From contig CBFGWV010000074.1 in NCBI GenBank assembly GCA_965652545.1, positions 1 to 17,298 on the forward strand: 17,298 nucleotides of DNA. The letters are read 5' to 3'. Made by a program: the position numbers and the translations under genes. Each line of letters starts with the position of its first letter. Within the stretch, counting starts at the first letter, position 1. The stretch comes from CBFGWV01 sp965652545 (lineage in GTDB: Bacteria; Pseudomonadota; Gammaproteobacteria; Competibacterales; Competibacteraceae). Under the pieces are notes generated by a model. The model ran no database searches, had not been told where the DNA came from, and saw only the letters and a list, made by a program, of their open reading frames with translations. Below, piece by piece: positions 15,105-17,298 of this stretch.

Positions 15105-17069
15105 ATGAAGCAGGATGGTTCGACCCCGAACACAAACCACCGGCGGTGGGCGGCCGGCTGGTCGGTGCTGCCGCTGCTGACGGCCGGCTGCGGCCAGGCG
15201 TTGGCCGCGGATGACAACGTGCTGGCCAACCCGCCGCTGGCGCAGATCGTCCGCTCCGCGGAACCGGCCGGCGGCGTCCAGGCCAGCGCCGCGGCCCCAG
15301 CGCCGGGCGAAGCCATCCTCGACTTGAGGGTGCAGTACACGGACGGGCAGATCTACAACCCCGCCAGCGGACGCTTCGATCAGGTCAAGCTGCGCGCCTA
15401 CCACGGCGGCAAGGTGGACCCGGCAGTGCCTTTCGTGGCGCCGACCATTGAGATCCACCCCGGCGAGACGGTGCGGATGACCCTGGACAATGCCCTGCCG
15501 GTGGACCCGCTGTGCTATCACGGACAAGCGGTGAACACCCCGCATTGCTTCAACGCCACCAACATGCACACCCATGGGTTGTGGATCAGCCCCACCGGCA
15601 ACAGCGACAACGTGTTGCTCACGCTCAACCCCAACACCCGCTTCGAGTACGAATACAACATACCGCCGGACCACCCGGCGGGCACGTTCTGGTACCACCC
15701 GCACCGCCACGGCTCCACCGCGCTACAGGTCTCCAGCGGCATGGCCGGTGCCTTGATCATCCGTGGCGACCGGCCGCCGACCCCGCAGCGCAACGGCGAC
15801 ATCGACACCCTGCTGCGCCAGAACGACGGCAACCCGTTCCGCGAGCGGGTACTGCTGCTGCAACAAGTCCAGTACGCCTGCCGCGACGCCGACGGCCAGA
15901 TCAAAGTAAAGAAAAACGACGAAGGCGAGGTCATCGCCTGGGTCTGCGACCCCGGTGACGTGGGCGGTATCGAAAGCTACGACCAGTTCGGCCCGGGCAC
16001 CTGGCCGGCGTCGGGACGCCACACCAGCATCAACGGGCGGATCATGCCCATCGTCGGCGGCACCAAAGCCGGTGACGTGCAACGCTGGCGGCTGATCCAT
16101 GCCGGCGTTCGCGACTCCATCCACCTGCGCTTGCGCAAGCTGGAGGTCAACGGCGACGCCAAGCCCTTCGCGCGTCTGAAAGCCAGCGAGCAAGCGGAGT
16201 GGGTGAGCCAGCACTGCACCGGGGACGACCTGCCGCAATGGATCATCGCCAACGACGGACTCACCCGCGACCGCATCGTCAAGGCCGACACCGCCGTGCT
16301 GCAGCCGGGGTATCGGGTGGACATCCTGGCGGTCTTTCCCACCGCCGGCCGCTACTGCGTGATCGACGACGCCGTCACCGCCTCCGGCTCGGTCTCCGGC
16401 GAGTCGGAAAGCCGCCGTCTGCTGGGCGTGGTGGAGGTGGCCGCGGGCGAGACGGTGGACGATGTCGACGCCTACCTGCAAACCGTACTGGTAGAGGCCG
16501 CCGAGCAGTGGATGCCCGAGGACATGCGCCAGCACGTCGCCGCGGACCTGATGGACGGCCTGCGCTTGGATGCCTTCATCCCCCACCCCACCATCGAGGC
16601 GGCCGAAGTCACCGGGCAGCAGACGCTGGCCTTCAACATCGACACCTCGCAAAGCCCGGCAACCTTCGAAGTGGACGGCAAACCCTACGACCCCGACCGG
16701 GTCGACCGGATGCTCAAACTCAACGGGGTCGACCAATGGGTGATGACCTCACAACTGGCCAGCCATCCGTTCCATATCCACGTCAACCCGTTCCAGGTCG
16801 TCGACGTGCTCGGACCGGACGGCGAACCCGTCACCGGCGACGATGAACACGCCGACCCGGACTACGCCGGGATGAAGGGCACCTGGAAGGACACGATCTT
16901 CGTCAAGTCCGGCTACCAGGTGATCACCCGCACCCGCTACCAGCGTTATATCGGGGAGTTCGTGCTCCACTGCCACATCCTGGACCACGAAGACCAGGGC
17001 ATGATGCAAAACGTCAGCGTCGTCCTCTCCGACGGCACCGGCGGGCTCTCTCCAATGGGTCACCACTGA
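15105..17069 (+). CDS. Exported multicopper oxidase (laccase-like, three cupredoxin domains)
   Basis: This 654-residue multicopper oxidase couples one-electron oxidation of a substrate (phenols, Cu(I), Fe(II) or Mn(II) in the family) to reduction of O2 to water. All copper ligands are present: H155/H157 (H-T-H-G), H198/H200 (W-Y-H-P-H), H554/H557/H559 (H-P-F-H-I-H), and H622-C623-H624/H628/M633 (H-C-H-I-L-D-H-E-D-Q-G-M), with methionine as axial type 1 ligand. The N-terminus has a basic H-R-R-W and a hydrophobic stretch (about 15-29) with A-L-A at 32-34, so export to the periplasm is likely. Several cysteines (137, 148 and later) could form disulfides. It is longer than CueO (about 516) and lacks an obvious Met-rich insert, so its substrate is open. 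The ATG has AGGGAGGG upstream. It is not linked to copper genes in the window. Confidence 0.9.
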   Translation: MKQDGSTPNTNHRRWAAGWSVLPLLTAGCGQALAADDNVLANPPLAQIVRSAEPAGGVQASAAAPAPGEAILDLRVQYTDGQIYNPASGRFDQVKLRAYHGGKVDPAVPFVAPTIEIHPGETVRMTLDNALPVDPLCYHGQAVNTPHCFNATNMHTHGLWISPTGNSDNVLLTLNPNTRFEYEYNIPPDHPAGTFWYHPHRHGSTALQVSSGMAGALIIRGDRPPTPQRNGDIDTLLRQNDGNPFRERVLLLQQVQYACRDADGQIKVKKNDEGEVIAWVCDPGDVGGIESYDQFGPGTWPASGRHTSINGRIMPIVGGTKAGDVQRWRLIHAGVRDSIHLRLRKLEVNGDAKPFARLKASEQAEWVSQHCTGDDLPQWIIANDGLTRDRIVKADTAVLQPGYRVDILAVFPTAGRYCVIDDAVTASGSVSGESESRRLLGVVEVAAGETVDDVDAYLQTVLVEAAEQWMPEDMRQHVAADLMDGLRLDAFIPHPTIEAAEVTGQQTLAFNIDTSQSPATFEVDGKPYDPDRVDRMLKLNGVDQWVMTSQLASHPFHIHVNPFQVVDVLGPDGEPVTGDDEHADPDYAGMKGTWKDTIFVKSGYQVITRTRYQRYIGEFVLHCHILDHEDQGMMQNVSVVLSDGTGGLSPMGHH

Positions 17070-17100
17070 GGTCGGAGCCCCAAACATAGCTCCAGGCGTA

Positions 17101-17214
17101 GCCCTTCGGGCAGGGTGGGTCATGTTCAGACCGTCGGCAGCATGGATGCTGCCGTCGAGCGTACAAGGACGTATTCACAGCGGGTCTGAACATGACCCGC
17201 CCGGCCCGAAGGGC
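17101..17214. repeat. Large inverted-repeat element downstream of the multicopper oxidase
   Basis: Arms 17101-17132 and 17183-17214 are inverted repeats of 32 bp with two mismatches. The 50-bp centre holds a second perfect hairpin, GGCAGCAT-GG-ATGCTGCC (17136-17153), and a GTACAAGGACGTATTCACAG segment (17161-17180) that resembles a recurrent intergenic repeat of proteobacterial genomes, as far as I recall. The first arm starts 31 bp after the stop codon. There is no T-run, so intrinsic termination is not clearly indicated. Confidence 0.7.
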
Positions 17215-17298
17215 GGGCGAGGGGCAGGAACCCAGCCCGCCCAACGCAACCGCTCAACGCCCTCGATCAGTGCCGCATACCGACGAACGCCGGAATCG
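17215..17298. other. Right-edge sequence, nothing assigned
   Basis: The last 84 bp are GC-rich and contain no supported gene start or stop. A gene could begin or end just beyond the edge, but nothing here shows it. Confidence 0.4.

Noticed and set aside
15174..15194. Possible lipobox (L-T-A-G-C) in the multicopper oxidase leader
   Set aside because: The position three before the cysteine is threonine rather than L/V/I, and an A-L-A signal-peptidase I site follows a few residues later. A lipoprotein is possible but not supported.

Overview
The window comes from a GC-rich bacterial chromosome, most likely a gammaproteobacterium. Two features point there: a full-length DNA polymerase II (polB) gene, and a polyamine locus laid out like the spuI/spuABCDFGH cluster of Pseudomonas aeruginosa. 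The intergenic repeats (REP-type GTAG palindromes, GC-rich hairpins, A/T heptads) fit that group. The genus cannot be fixed from the sequence alone.

Positions 1-11738 form a divergent polyamine (putrescine/spermidine) uptake and catabolism locus. Leftward from about 3805 run a gamma-glutamylpolyamine synthetase (spuI/puuA type), an FAD-dependent gamma-glutamylpolyamine oxidase (puuB type), and an MFS transporter that overlaps puuB by 4 bp and leaves the window at its left edge. Rightward from about 4032 run a gamma-glutamyl-GABA hydrolase (puuD/spuA), a second glutamylpolyamine synthetase (spuB type), a polyamine:pyruvate aminotransferase (spuC), and a polyamine ABC importer: periplasmic receptor (potF/spuD), ATPase (potG), and two permeases (potH, potI). 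The importer brings polyamines in. The synthetases cap them with glutamate, PuuB oxidises the capped amine, and PuuD removes glutamate at the end. SpuC offers a parallel transamination entry. The aldehyde dehydrogenase both routes need, and any dedicated regulator, are not in the window. A strong hairpin between potF and potG probably sets receptor expression above that of the membrane complex.

Positions 11739-14597 hold polB on the minus strand. On each side of it lies one inverted pair of a 35-bp REP-like palindrome (four copies in all). Positions 14598-15104 are non-coding and include a roughly 197-bp element with 18-bp terminal inverted repeats and two GC-rich hairpins. Positions 15105-17069 encode an exported multicopper oxidase with every copper ligand present. 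The right edge (17070-17298) holds another large inverted-repeat element.

No RNA gene, CRISPR array, transposase, integrase or phage gene was seen. The coding content belongs to known families. The less explained parts are the intergenic repeats, the putative operator in the divergent promoter region, and a specificity-type substitution in the polyamine receptor. I do not see a clearly novel multi-gene system.
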